A stretch of DNA of 64,000 nucleotides from Desulfobacterium sp. (lineage in GTDB: Bacteria > Desulfobacterota > Desulfobacteria > Desulfobacterales > Desulfobacteraceae), in contig JAQYWC010000001.1 of the NCBI GenBank assembly GCA_030145245.1, positions 124,001-188,000 on the forward strand, read 5' to 3'. The translations under genes and the position numbers were made by a program. Under the pieces are notes generated by a model that saw nothing but the letters and a program-made list of their open reading frames with translations, searched no databases and was not told where the DNA came from. Shown one piece after another: positions 52,405 to 60,919 of the stretch (position 1 is its first letter; every line of letters begins with the position of its first letter).

Positions 52405-53940
52405 TTATAGGTTTGCTCTCAAAAATGTATCCACGACAGATTTAGCCGCAATTACACTTGCAGGATCATTGGTTACACCCGAAACAAATCCGACAAAATT
52501 AGATAAATCTGTAACGTCGGGAACTACATCCACGGTGCTTGCTGTATAATTGGATATTTCTACTTTGTTATTAAACCGATCCTGGGCCACACCCGCGCAG
52601 CCAGGGTTTTGAGTTGCGTCAATCAGGCTGGCAATACTCACCCCTTTTGACATCCCGCCGTTGAGAGCTCCCACCCAGAAGTCAATACCGGCTGGATCAT
52701 CCGAATAAGTTTTCCCAAGGGTGTTGAGGTAAACATGCTCGATAAAAGTCTGATTGGAGTCCAAGGAATTACCGAAATACTCTTTTGCGCGTGATGAATC
52801 CAACATAGACTCGGCTGCCACCTCCATGCTGGTTGCGTTCATCCAGAATCGATTTCCAGCTCCTTCAGAAGCCCGACCAAAAATAGTAACATAAAGCCGT
52901 GATACTTGGGTTTGAGTTAAATGGTCTTCATATATGACTGGCAAATCATTACCATTGCAGTCTTGGTCAATCCCATCTCCCCTGATTTCGGCAGCTCCTG
53001 GATGTATGCTTGAATCATAATCGTTGCAGTCGGTGTTATCTGTTACATATCCTGAAGGTTGAGAAGATGCCTCATATGGGCTATTCGGGTCTCCGTATCC
53101 GTCGTTGTCACTGTCACGGTAATATGTAGCGTTAACACCGGGGTTGGACGTACCAGGTTCTGAAATAAATTCATAGGTCACGTGGATCGATTCATTATCG
53201 TCCCCATACACGTTTAAAACCAAACCGATTCCAAGGGCATTCCAGGTGGTCTCCGTGGTGGTTTTCGTCCCCCCGTTAATGTACAGCTCAATCTCATCGG
53301 CGGCGGCGTCCCCGATCACATCCCGGTAGGTCTCCTTATCTAATCCGAGCAGCTTCAGGTAAGCCTCCAGATCAAGTCCACCGGCGGCCTCCATCTGTTC
53401 GGTCCGTTGGATTTCCACCTTGAGGGCGTTGGGATAGATGCCAAAGTCCGTTGTTACATCCTCATAATTGAGAATACGGTGTGTTTCAGAAATGGTTTTG
53501 GATGTGTCGGAATTCGTGTACGTTTGCGACCACTGATCTCCCAATGCCATGCCGTATTTCCATTCAATGAGATAGGGGGTATAAATTGTTTGGGAATGCT
53601 GGTCTCCAAAAAAACCTTCCTGCATATAGCAGCGATATTCATTATCGATGATGGCATAATAACCTATGCCGTAATTATCCGTTACAAAAAAACCGTCATC
53701 TGAATCAAACATACGCCAGCACTCAACGCCTGCCACGGTTTGTTTCCCATCGACCCAATAATAGTGAATCCTGTCCGTATTTCCGGAAGTAAATTTAAAC
53801 CGCCAGGTGCCGATGGTTTGCATGTCGCCATGTAAAAAAGAAGGCGGGTCATATTCGTCAGAAACTTGAGAATACACGCTGTTTGAAAAAAACAGCAAAA
53901 CAAAAAACAGATAGATCCAAACAGAAAAAAAGCGTTTCAT
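52405..53940 (-). CDS. Secreted protein with MopE-type metal motif and DUF4214 domain
   Basis: The 511-aa protein has a Sec signal peptide (about 1-24, ending VYSQ). Residues about 25-260 form an uncharacterised extracellular domain. Residues about 275-330 are a MopE-like Asp-rich calcium or copper motif ([16 protein letters not shown], then [16 protein letters not shown] and [10 protein letters not shown]). Residues about 340-505 are a DUF4214 domain ([27 protein letters not shown]-type motif, [11 protein letters not shown]), frequent in large exported adhesin or S-layer-type proteins. Expression is under a cyclic-dinucleotide riboswitch about 200 bp upstream, linking it to attachment or surface lifestyle. 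Confidence 0.83.
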   Translation of the reverse strand: MKRFFSVWIYLFFVLLFFSNSVYSQVSDEYDPPSFLHGDMQTIGTWRFKFTSGNTDRIHYYWVDGKQTVAGVECWRMFDSDDGFFVTDNYGIGYYAIIDNEYRCYMQEGFFGDQHSQTIYTPYLIEWKYGMALGDQWSQTYTNSDTSKTISETHRILNYEDVTTDFGIYPNALKVEIQRTEQMEAAGGLDLEAYLKLLGLDKETYRDVIGDAAADEIELYINGGTKTTTETTWNALGIGLVLNVYGDDNESIHVTYEFISEPGTSNPGVNATYYRDSDNDGYGDPNSPYEASSQPSGYVTDNTDCNDYDSSIHPGAAEIRGDGIDQDCNGNDLPVIYEDHLTQTQVSRLYVTIFGRASEGAGNRFWMNATSMEVAAESMLDSSRAKEYFGNSLDSNQTFIEHVYLNTLGKTYSDDPAGIDFWVGALNGGMSKGVSIASLIDATQNPGCAGVAQDRFNNKVEISNYTASTVDVVPDVTDLSNFVGFVSGVTNDPASVIAAKSVVDTFLRANL

Positions 53941-54136
53941 TTTAAATTCCCTTTTTTAATCGTAAAAGATTCCTATGATGAATGTTTATTTCTCTATTTT
54001 GAATTCGGTCAATATCTAAAATAGTGACGAATAAATTAGGGTTGATCAGAAGGTGGCCACTTATATGGATACTGAGTTCATATCATGTTCAAGTATCTCC
54101 AGTGGATTTTATTTTTATCCCCAATTATCCATTAAT

Positions 54137-54171
54137 AAAAAAAGCCGAGCACCTTTGTTAAGGCAACTCGG
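54137..54171 (-). terminator. Riboswitch-associated intrinsic terminator
   Basis: On the minus strand GCCGAG pairs with CUCGGC with inner CC-GG pairs, followed by a run of U. Its left arm uses the GGCCGAG segment at the end of the aptamer P2 helix, so aptamer folding and termination compete. This predicts that ligand binding turns the downstream gene on. Confidence 0.75.
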
Positions 54172-54249
54172 CCATCTCCCCATGAGACCCGTGGCTTTCC
54201 GTCCTCTGATCGCTCAAAGTTTGGCTTTAACATATGAATTGTGGATACC
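54162..54249 (-). promoter_or_regulatory. GEMM-I cyclic-dinucleotide riboswitch aptamer
   Basis: On the minus strand the RNA shows the family features in order: CCAAAC, a 6-bp P1 hairpin CUUUGA-GCGA-UCAGAG with a GNRA tetraloop, then GACGGAAAGCCACGGGUCU, and the closing AGAUGGCCGAGUUGCC. These match the tetraloop, AAAGCC-GGGUCU receptor strand and GAUxGCC-GGGUUGCC end of c-di-GMP-I aptamers. A terminator follows and the next gene, 200 bp on, encodes the secreted DUF4214 protein. Whether c-di-GMP or cGAMP is preferred cannot be settled by eye. Confidence 0.85.
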
Positions 54250-54610
54250 ACATCTGTGCATATTAAAATCATGTCGTCAAGAAAAATCGTATTATCGCAA
54301 AATAGTATTTTCGGGTAGGCAAGATTTGACATAAGCCTCAAAAGGGAAAGGGCCCCCGAACCTACTTAAAGGGAGCCCTTAACCAAAGTTATAGGAGGGC
54401 TGGTATTGCTCTCAAGAACACTGTGCTAAAAGATGAACGATACGCCAAATCCAAATTTGCAACCCTTAACCTGGCTTTGACCAGGGGGGGCAGTGTCGAA
54501 TGAAAAAGGCTTCTGGGTGGAGCTAAAAGAAAGCCCCCTGAAAGACTGTCCCAAGTATTACGTTGGATGTGGGATAAATAATCATTACCCGGCTATGGAC
54601 CAATAGTCTT
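54250..54610. other. Non-coding region between riboswitch and intron relic
   Basis: The promoter of the riboswitch transcript must lie in its left part (minus strand). A GGGAGCCCTT / AAGGGCTCCC-like inverted motif occurs near 54350-54391. No coding sequence is supported. The right part (about 54480-54610) may belong to the group II intron relic that follows. Confidence 0.35.
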
Positions 54611-54613
54611 AGT

Positions 54614-54649
54614 GAACCGCCTTATGCGGACCCGCTTATGGGGGTGGTG
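54614..54649 (+). ncRNA. Group II intron domain V-like hairpin (relic)
   Basis: GAACCGCCTTATGCG, a GACC loop and CGCTTATGGGGGTGGT form a hairpin with the AGC/ACC-type base, internal bulge and tetraloop layout of bacterial group II intron domain V. The GGTGGTGTGTGAG tail is also as expected before domain VI. No maturase gene is nearby, and an IS3 derivative starts 30 bp downstream. It is best read as the 3' remnant of an intron. The call rests on motif resemblance only. Confidence 0.45.
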
Positions 54650-54678
54650 TGTGAGCTATAGGAAAAAATAACTTGATA

Positions 54679-55210
54679 TGACCTGGTCAAGTAAAAGTGG
54701 ACACTTGTGTTAAGCAGCCTTTTTGAAAAGCCACAGCATTTCAAATTCTTTAGGGCTCACATAGCCCAGATAAGAATGCCGCCTGTTGCTATTGTAAAAC
54801 ATTTCAATGTAATCAACGACGTCTCTTTTGGCGTTTTTCCGGGTCGAATAGTTTGCAAAAAAGATTCTTTCAGTCTTCAAGCTACCGAAAAAACTCTCTG
54901 CTACGGCATTGTCCCAGCAGTTCCCTTTCCGGAGGCGGCTCAACTCTGCCTTCATCGCCGCCCCTCCTTGTATACCAGGGGCGTCTTCGCCACCTCCTTC
55001 AAGCTCACGTTTCCAGCGCCCCAACATGGTTGCATTGACCCCAAGATTCCGGGCAGCCTCGGTAATCTTATAACCCTGTTCAGTGATCAGTTTAACCGCG
55101 TCTTCTTTGAATTCAGATGAATATTTCTTTCTATTCTTGTCCATTTGACACCTCCATGTGGGTTCATAACCCACTCTTAAGAAAGTGTCCACAAATACCC
55201 TACCACCTCA
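54679..55210 (-). mobile_element. Internally deleted IS3-family element, 532 bp
   Basis: The ends form 28-bp imperfect inverted repeats: left TGACCTGGTCAAGTAAAAGT-GGACACTT, right (inward) TGAGGTGGTAGGGTATTTGT-GGACACTT, beginning TGA as in IS3-family elements. A complete element would be about 1.2-1.5 kb with orfA and orfB. Here a single short gene remains. No 3-5 bp target duplication is evident. An orphan copy of the left end is at 41598-41645. Confidence 0.8.
54710..55144 (-). pseudogene. In-frame OrfA-OrfB deletion fusion of an IS3 transposase
   Basis: From the ATG at 55144 (GGAGG upstream) the 144-aa product starts with the OrfA helix-turn-helix ([36 protein letters not shown]). At about residue 75-90 it passes directly to the OrfB C-terminus ([20 protein letters not shown], then [20 protein letters not shown]). 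The final catalytic Glu is kept but both Asp residues are lost. The junction keeps the frame. It cannot catalyse transposition but could still bind element ends. Confidence 0.85.
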
Positions 55211-55375
55211 GTACAGAGTGCCATAATAAAAATAATCACAAGTATCCCTGCCACATAGCGGTAGGTGCGTTATAGCATCCATAAAGCATTTGTAGTTTTC
55301 ATGTGAAAAATCATTTTTATCAGACGTTCTGTTTTTCATAGACGGAAATAAGGCACCGGGGATAAAGCCACAACA
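55145..55375. other. Intergenic region with IS end and unassigned sequence
   Basis: The first 66 bp are the right end of the IS3 derivative. The remaining 165 bp, up to the phospholipase stop, show no gene or strong hairpin. Confidence 0.4.
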
Positions 55376-56431
55376 TCAATTCCAGTCCGTTAGGATGAAT
55401 CCGATCCCCAGGCGGTTTACGGTGTGATCATAGTCCAGGAGGCTTTCTCCGTATCCCGTATAATACTGGAGGTACCCGCTGATCCGGTCGTTCAGGGGAA
55501 AGCTCCATTCCACCTGGAAGGCACTGCGGTTCTCGTTGAAATCCAGGTTGTTCCTGACCATCATCCCGAACCTGTGTTTTTCCCACAGGTAATACCCCCA
55601 GATCTCGCCATACCCAAGGTAATCTTCAATATCCGGATTGTCGTCATCTTTTGAGCTTTCGGGAATCCGGTACCAGGTTTTCAATTGCAAAACTGCGGTG
55701 TCTCCACCGGAGAAGAGGTTTTCCTTTTCAAATCCGAAATTGGCCACGATCCGGTTCCAGCTCCTGGACAGGGAGCCGGCCCTGCCGTTGGACTGGTGGT
55801 TGATTCCAAAATTGACGGTTCGCAGGGTCATCCCCAGCAGGTCTGTGGACATGGGCAGGTTGAGCAGAAGCTCAGGTTCATAGTTGGTTTCACGGAAGGG
55901 CGATGAATTGGAATTGTAGAGCTGCCAGAAGGAGCGCTGGGTGTATCCGACCCACAGGTCCATATCCTTTCCCATGACTCCCTTCCACAGCTTGGACTTG
56001 ATGCTCAGCTGGAACGCCACTTCAGACTTGTGCACATCCATGTCTGGGTCTATTCCATGGATCGGGCCATTATTGGGGGACCGGTTGTAAGTGAAGGGCA
56101 GGATATAATTGGAACGATGCATCTTAATGGTAAATTTGCTCCGGGATTTACTCTTGTCCATTTCCCACAGGTCCGACAGGGCGGAGACTTTACGCGGCCC
56201 CGGGGGAGGGGGAGCGCTTGCTGTTTGTACGGGCTCATCCCCCTTGGGCGTAATCCGGCCTGCTACCTCATCGTAACATTGCAGGCGCAGGGCCTCATCT
56301 TTGATTGCGGCGCATCCGCTCAGGCTATTTTGAAGGTCTGCCCAAAGATCGCCCGTTGGCAGGCAGAGCAGAAAAAAGGTGAAAAATAGGGTGGGGACAA
56401 TTTTTACGGGGCCGGTTTTGAAATGTGGCAT
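55376..56431 (-). CDS. pldA: Outer-membrane phospholipase A1
   Basis: This calcium-dependent lipase of the outer membrane removes misplaced phospholipids. The N-terminus has a signal peptide (about 10-31) and a periplasmic segment. The 12-strand barrel follows from about residue 90. The active-site sequence GINHQSNGRAGSLSRSWNR contains the catalytic His and Ser of the NHxSNG motif and the Asn of SRSWNR. The last residue is Asn after Trp rather than a Phe end, but the final strand is amphipathic. It follows the zinc deacylase gene by 14 bp. Confidence 0.9.
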   Translation of the reverse strand: MPHFKTGPVKIVPTLFFTFFLLCLPTGDLWADLQNSLSGCAAIKDEALRLQCYDEVAGRITPKGDEPVQTASAPPPPGPRKVSALSDLWEMDKSKSRSKFTIKMHRSNYILPFTYNRSPNNGPIHGIDPDMDVHKSEVAFQLSIKSKLWKGVMGKDMDLWVGYTQRSFWQLYNSNSSPFRETNYEPELLLNLPMSTDLLGMTLRTVNFGINHQSNGRAGSLSRSWNRIVANFGFEKENLFSGGDTAVLQLKTWYRIPESSKDDDNPDIEDYLGYGEIWGYYLWEKHRFGMMVRNNLDFNENRSAFQVEWSFPLNDRISGYLQYYTGYGESLLDYDHTVNRLGIGFILTDWN

Positions 56432-56445
56432 AAAGCGTCCTTTGT

Positions 56446-57624
56446 CTAGGGTTTCAGTACCGTCTTTTCCTTAGCTTCCTGTTTCAGTTTTTCGGGGGTG
56501 CTCTGTATTCCGAGATGAAAAATAGCGAATCCCGGACTGACAAACTGATTCTGTGCCCGGCCCAGGATAACACCGTCAAAGGGTGCCGGTACAGGGGTAG
56601 AATCATTACTGATCGGGTCTCTGATCTCTGCCAGCTGATCTCCCTTTTTAACCTTCTGCCCCAGTTCTTTATCATTTATCAGGATACCGCCGATGTCGCT
56701 GCGAATCCATTTTGATGAATAAAAAACCGGTTGAGGGGTTGTCCAGAAGTTAACTTTCCGGAGCATGCCCAGGGAGCCCAGCAGGGTGCGTATACTTTTT
56801 GCTCCAAAATCGACTATCTCCGGATCAAGACTCAAGGGACCGCCGATCTCCATAACAACGGCCGGTATCCCGGCTGAAGTTGCCGCACGGCGCAGGCTGC
56901 CTGTGGGCCCCGTACTTTGGAGGGCTGTGATCGACCCAAACGCATTGACCATCTCCGAAACCTGGGGGATGGTAATATCGGCGCGAAGCTGGGGAAGATT
57001 TTCCTTGTAGTAGGATCCGGTATGCAGATCCACAAGAGCATCACAATGGATGACGATTTTATTAAACAGGGAACAGGCTATCCGGCTTGCATGGGAGCCG
57101 TGGGGCTGTCCCGGGAAAAACCGGTTCAGATCACGCCTGTCTCCGATATAGCGTTCCTTACGCCAGAATCCATCAATATTTACTACGGGTATGCCGACCA
57201 CCGTACCGCTGAGCTTTTCCGGATCAATGTCATGGATAACCTGGCGAACAATTTCAATTCCATTTAACTCATCACCATGGATCGCTGCAGTCAGACAGAT
57301 AACCGGCCCGGGTTTGGCGCCGTTCACGACAACAACGGGTATGGGAACTACAAAACTTCCGATGGATTGCCCGGACCGCCATTTAAGAGACCGGGTTTGT
57401 CCCGGCGGGATTATACTGCCCAGAATCTTGAAGGGTTCTGCTTCAGCCTGGTTGAATTTTTCCGCAATAATATGTTTTTCAGGAACCGGCGTAATAACAA
57501 CAGCTTCTTCCTCCTCACTGGTTTCATCAACGATTTCCGTTGAATATGCCATGGAGGGATAAAGCAGCAGTAATGCCGCAACCATCGGGAAGCCTGTTTT
57601 AAGAATACTTTTTTTAAACTGCAT
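56446..57624 (-). CDS. Periplasmic succinylglutamate desuccinylase/aspartoacylase-family protein
   Basis: From the ATG at 57624 the protein has 392 residues with a signal peptide (MQFKKSILKTGFPMVAALLL, ending AYST). The M14-like zinc site is visible as TAAIHGDELNGIE (HxxE) and, later, ALVDLHTGS (His), with R in RDLNRFFPG. The C-terminus (about 315-385) is a beta domain with IGGILINDKELGQKVKKGDQ. Family members hydrolyse N-acyl amino acids or peptide-like amides. It follows the ATP-grasp gene and slightly overlaps it in region, so it may act on the product of that ligase. Confidence 0.82.
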   Translation of the reverse strand: MQFKKSILKTGFPMVAALLLLYPSMAYSTEIVDETSEEEEAVVITPVPEKHIIAEKFNQAEAEPFKILGSIIPPGQTRSLKWRSGQSIGSFVVPIPVVVVNGAKPGPVICLTAAIHGDELNGIEIVRQVIHDIDPEKLSGTVVGIPVVNIDGFWRKERYIGDRRDLNRFFPGQPHGSHASRIACSLFNKIVIHCDALVDLHTGSYYKENLPQLRADITIPQVSEMVNAFGSITALQSTGPTGSLRRAATSAGIPAVVMEIGGPLSLDPEIVDFGAKSIRTLLGSLGMLRKVNFWTTPQPVFYSSKWIRSDIGGILINDKELGQKVKKGDQLAEIRDPISNDSTPVPAPFDGVILGRAQNQFVSPGFAIFHLGIQSTPEKLKQEAKEKTVLKP

Positions 57625-57661
57625 GGAATGAAAGGGTCTCCCAGGTATCAGGTTTGAGATT

Positions 57662-58612
57662 TCAGTATTCGTTTTTAAATGTGCCCATGGAAAAATCAAC
57701 TCTTTCAGCGGGGCCCCGTTTATGATGGAGTTCTTTTTCGACCATATCAATCCGTGACTGCAGGCCCATCCCGTTTGCAACCTGGATGGCCAGCCCCGGC
57801 CTTGCATTCAGTTCCAGAACCTGGGGCCCCTTGTTAACATCAAGAACAATATCCGCACCCAGGTATCCAAGGTTTGTAATTTCATAACAGCGGGACGCAA
57901 GCATTAAAAAGGACCGCCATTCCGGCACACTGAAAATGGACAAATCCTTGCCTGTGTCCGGATGGTGTGTCACCGGCCTGCCAAACTGAACCGCCTTTAA
58001 TGCACAGCCTGCGGCAATATCAATGCCAACACCAACAGCACCCTGGTGAAGATTGGCTTTGCCGTCCGAGTCCTTTGTGGAGAGCCGGGTCATTGCCATT
58101 ATGGGATAGCCTTTATACACAATAATCCGGATATCGGGAACTCCCTGGTATGAGAACCCATCGAAAACGTCTGAGAACTCAACCATCTCCTCTATCATGG
58201 CAACATCGGTATTGCCGCCCAGGCTGAAAAGGCCGCTGAGGGTATTGGAGGCATGGCGCTGGACATCCCGTATCTCAACCTTTGATCCGCTGGGTTTCAA
58301 AAAAGCATTTCCGTCCTTGCCGCTGATAACAAGAATGCCCTTACCGCCGCTGCCCCTTGCAGGTTTGATGACAAACGAAGATTTGTCGGCCAGGAACGCT
58401 TCAAGTTCACGGACATTGCCCTGGGTTTTTACAACACCTAACAGTTCAGGTGCGGCAAGCCCTGCTTTTTCAAGAATGATTTTTGTTTTCAGCTTATTAT
58501 CCACCAGGGGATAGAGGTGCCGCGGATTGTTTTGCGCTATCATAACCACGTTACGCTTATTCATGCCGACAACACCGGCTTTCTTAAGTTGTGAAGGAGA
58601 GGCAAAAAACAT
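57662..58612 (-). CDS. ATP-grasp alpha-L-glutamate ligase-like protein (RimK-related)
   Basis: The 316-aa protein has an ATP-grasp fold: DNKLKTKIILEKAGLAAPEL, the nucleotide loop FVIKPARGSGGKGILVI, and metal-binding GADIVLDVNKGPQVLELNARPG. Such alpha-L-glutamate ligase homologues join an amino acid to an acceptor with ATP. It is encoded 2 bp from a 7TM inactive transglutaminase-like protein and next to a retropepsin-type protease, a conserved gene set in Proteobacteria. The acceptor is unknown. Confidence 0.88.
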   Translation of the reverse strand: MFFASPSQLKKAGVVGMNKRNVVMIAQNNPRHLYPLVDNKLKTKIILEKAGLAAPELLGVVKTQGNVRELEAFLADKSSFVIKPARGSGGKGILVISGKDGNAFLKPSGSKVEIRDVQRHASNTLSGLFSLGGNTDVAMIEEMVEFSDVFDGFSYQGVPDIRIIVYKGYPIMAMTRLSTKDSDGKANLHQGAVGVGIDIAAGCALKAVQFGRPVTHHPDTGKDLSIFSVPEWRSFLMLASRCYEITNLGYLGADIVLDVNKGPQVLELNARPGLAIQVANGMGLQSRIDMVEKELHHKRGPAERVDFSMGTFKNEY

Positions 58613-58614
58613 GT

Positions 58615-60126
58615 TTACTCCTTTACCAGTGGTTCGAATCGTCTCAATTCCGTTAACCTGTATCCGGAATAACTGCCGATCATAATAATCACCGCCAATA
58701 CCACCAGAAGAAGCTCGGGAAACGAATAGGTCAGGTGGCCGATATACTTATTTTCCATGGCAAGATAAATCAGGGATGCAGCAAAAAGGCTGCCCCCGCC
58801 CTGGATGAAAACATCCTTGGGGCTCTCTTCTTCCCATAAAATAGACATGCGTTCTATGGTCCATGAAATAATGATCATGGGAAAGAACGTAACCTTAAGC
58901 CCTGCCTCAAAACCCATTTTGATACTGATGACACTGATGACCACATAGATTATGATAACAAAAACCAGTACCGCAGAAATTCGAGGAACTAGCAAAAGAT
59001 TTAAATGACTCAGGTAGGACCGCAAAACAAGCCCAACGCTGACAACCGTTAAAAAGAGGCAAATTCCTGTCAGCAGGCTGGTTTGAAGTAAAACCATGGC
59101 GATCAGAATGGGCATGAATGTTCCGGAAGTAGCAATCCCGACCAGGTTCCTCAAGATGACGATTATAAGGGCACCGATTGGAATGAGAAGCAAAAGTTTA
59201 AATGTGTTCTGATCCGCAACAGGCAGGCTGTATATGGAAAAGTCTATGAGCGCGTTTTTCTCAAACTTTCCGTGTTCAACAGCGGCACGTTTGGCAAGAA
59301 CGCTGCTCGATAATACTGAAAAACTGACTTTTCCTCCGGACCCGCCGGTGATCTCAAGGAGAGACTCGTCATTGTGCTGCCAGACAAGAAAATCGGCTCT
59401 GTTCTCGATCTCTGCTGTCCGGGGATTGATGAATATCCAGTTATTATTGTCTTTTACCTCAAGATACCCTTTGAGCTTTTGATTTCTTCTTTCCTCTTCA
59501 AGCCAGAGCCCTTTGATGGCCCTTGATTGAATACCGGCAAGCTGCAGCAGGCGTCTGGCAAGGTTGAGCTTATCGCCATACTCATCAGCCTGGCTTAAAA
59601 GATATTTTGCATTGGTATTGTCCGGTGAATTCAGCAAGGTCAGCAACCGGATGGTAATTTCGGCAGCGCTTCCGCCCTGGCCAGCTGCCTCGGTGACAAC
59701 CTGGTCCGCAGCTTCTTTAAGGGCATCTTCGAAAAAAGGCAGACCCTGTTTAACAGGCTTTGGGTTGAAGGTTATCTCTTTGTTCTGTTTTCGATAGGAC
59801 GTTGTCCTGAAGAAAATCTTTTGCGGCCCCTGGGCCGTTTCTTTCTTCCAGATCAAGCGCCCGTTTTCATGCCCCTGGGAATAGTCCTGATCAACACTTT
59901 TAACATCCAGGACTGCCATGCTGTCGTTTTCATCGGGTGTGTTCATGGAGACGGTAACCGGGCCGTCATCAGCCTCAAAGGTTATTACCGCTTCCACCGT
60001 CCAGACTTTCTTATGCTGGTCCGGTAAAAACGAGAACCCAAGCACCCTGTTTTTGTAAATAGCTGCGCCTGCTCCTACGGTAATAAGCACAAGCACTATG
60101 ATTGTAAGCTGGATTTTATTTTTCAT
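58615..60126 (-). CDS. Inactive transglutaminase-like domain fused to 7 TM helices
   Basis: The protein has an N-terminal TM anchor (about 5-25), a periplasmic transglutaminase-like region (about 40-290: YLLSQADEYGDKLNLARRLL, WIFINPRT) without the usual Cys-His-Asp triad, and a C-terminal block of about seven TM helices (about 305-500: IPIGALIIVILRNLVGIATS and onward). This architecture is the recognised inactive transglutaminase/7TM family found with ATP-grasp and retropepsin partners. It overlaps the protease gene by 11 bp. It is likely to sense or present a peptide at the membrane. Confidence 0.88.
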   Translation of the reverse strand: MKNKIQLTIIVLVLITVGAGAAIYKNRVLGFSFLPDQHKKVWTVEAVITFEADDGPVTVSMNTPDENDSMAVLDVKSVDQDYSQGHENGRLIWKKETAQGPQKIFFRTTSYRKQNKEITFNPKPVKQGLPFFEDALKEAADQVVTEAAGQGGSAAEITIRLLTLLNSPDNTNAKYLLSQADEYGDKLNLARRLLQLAGIQSRAIKGLWLEEERRNQKLKGYLEVKDNNNWIFINPRTAEIENRADFLVWQHNDESLLEITGGSGGKVSFSVLSSSVLAKRAAVEHGKFEKNALIDFSIYSLPVADQNTFKLLLLIPIGALIIVILRNLVGIATSGTFMPILIAMVLLQTSLLTGICLFLTVVSVGLVLRSYLSHLNLLLVPRISAVLVFVIIIYVVISVISIKMGFEAGLKVTFFPMIIISWTIERMSILWEEESPKDVFIQGGGSLFAASLIYLAMENKYIGHLTYSFPELLLVVLAVIIMIGSYSGYRLTELRRFEPLVKE

Positions 60127-60724
60127 TACTGCTCTCTTCGTTCATGGGGGAAGTGGAATTTTTACGGCTGACATCAACAATCCATTTGCCGTCAAGAAAG
60201 TTGCGCCCGATAAGGATGGGATATTTAAAGGATGAACGGTCGGTCAGGGAGAACTCACCCTTTTGCTCCTGGGTTCCCAACATGGCCCGTAATTTAACCA
60301 CAGGTCTTTCTATAGGCTGCCCGCCGTGTCTTTTGATCTTTACTATACGAACCAGTTTGCTTTCAATTTCAGCGGTCTTCCCGCTTTTGGGATCCTTGAC
60401 CGTAAATTTAACCCAGCGTTTGCCGTCCCGTTCAAATACAATGATATCCACCGCATCCAGTGATGACGTTTGAGCGCCTGTATCAATACGTGCCGGCATG
60501 GTAAAACCGGTCTTTTTAATCATTACGGGTTCAACCTCCCCAATTATAAACCTGTCATCCAATAGGTGTGTTTTATCTTTATCCCCAGGAACAGGGACAG
60601 GTACTGGTTTATTGCCGGACACACATCCGCTGGAAATGACGACCAATAAGGCAAAAGACAATACGCTTAAAAGTCTGACATAAAGGTCACTGCCAGGCCT
60701 TTTGGTCCGCTTAATCGAAATCAT
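60116..60724 (-). CDS. Retropepsin-like aspartic protease lipoprotein
   Basis: This 202-aa protein carries a lipobox (LLVVISSGC, Cys34) and a single-lobe aspartic protease domain with active-site RIDTGAQTSSLDA, flap-like region and the later hydrophobic ILIGRNFLDGKWIVDVS. It belongs to the group once called putative ATP-dependent zinc proteases and now recognised as retropepsin-like. As a monomer has one Asp, it should work as a dimer in the periplasm. It is the first gene of the four-gene unit. Confidence 0.87.
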   Translation of the reverse strand: MISIKRTKRPGSDLYVRLLSVLSFALLVVISSGCVSGNKPVPVPVPGDKDKTHLLDDRFIIGEVEPVMIKKTGFTMPARIDTGAQTSSLDAVDIIVFERDGKRWVKFTVKDPKSGKTAEIESKLVRIVKIKRHGGQPIERPVVKLRAMLGTQEQKGEFSLTDRSSFKYPILIGRNFLDGKWIVDVSRKNSTSPMNEESSNEK

Positions 60725-60919
60725 AATAAGTTAACTCTCCTCAATTACACTGGAATTTTCCTTCGTTGGATATCAGAGCATCGCTTTATTTACAAGAAAT
60801 AATTTTTATTCGCTGTCGGCGATGACGGCGGGGGGAGCCGTTCATGGATCCCCTGCCATATGACATTCCGCAGGTTGGAAATCAGATGGGAGCAGGAGGG
60901 GACGGCCGGTAATAAACGG

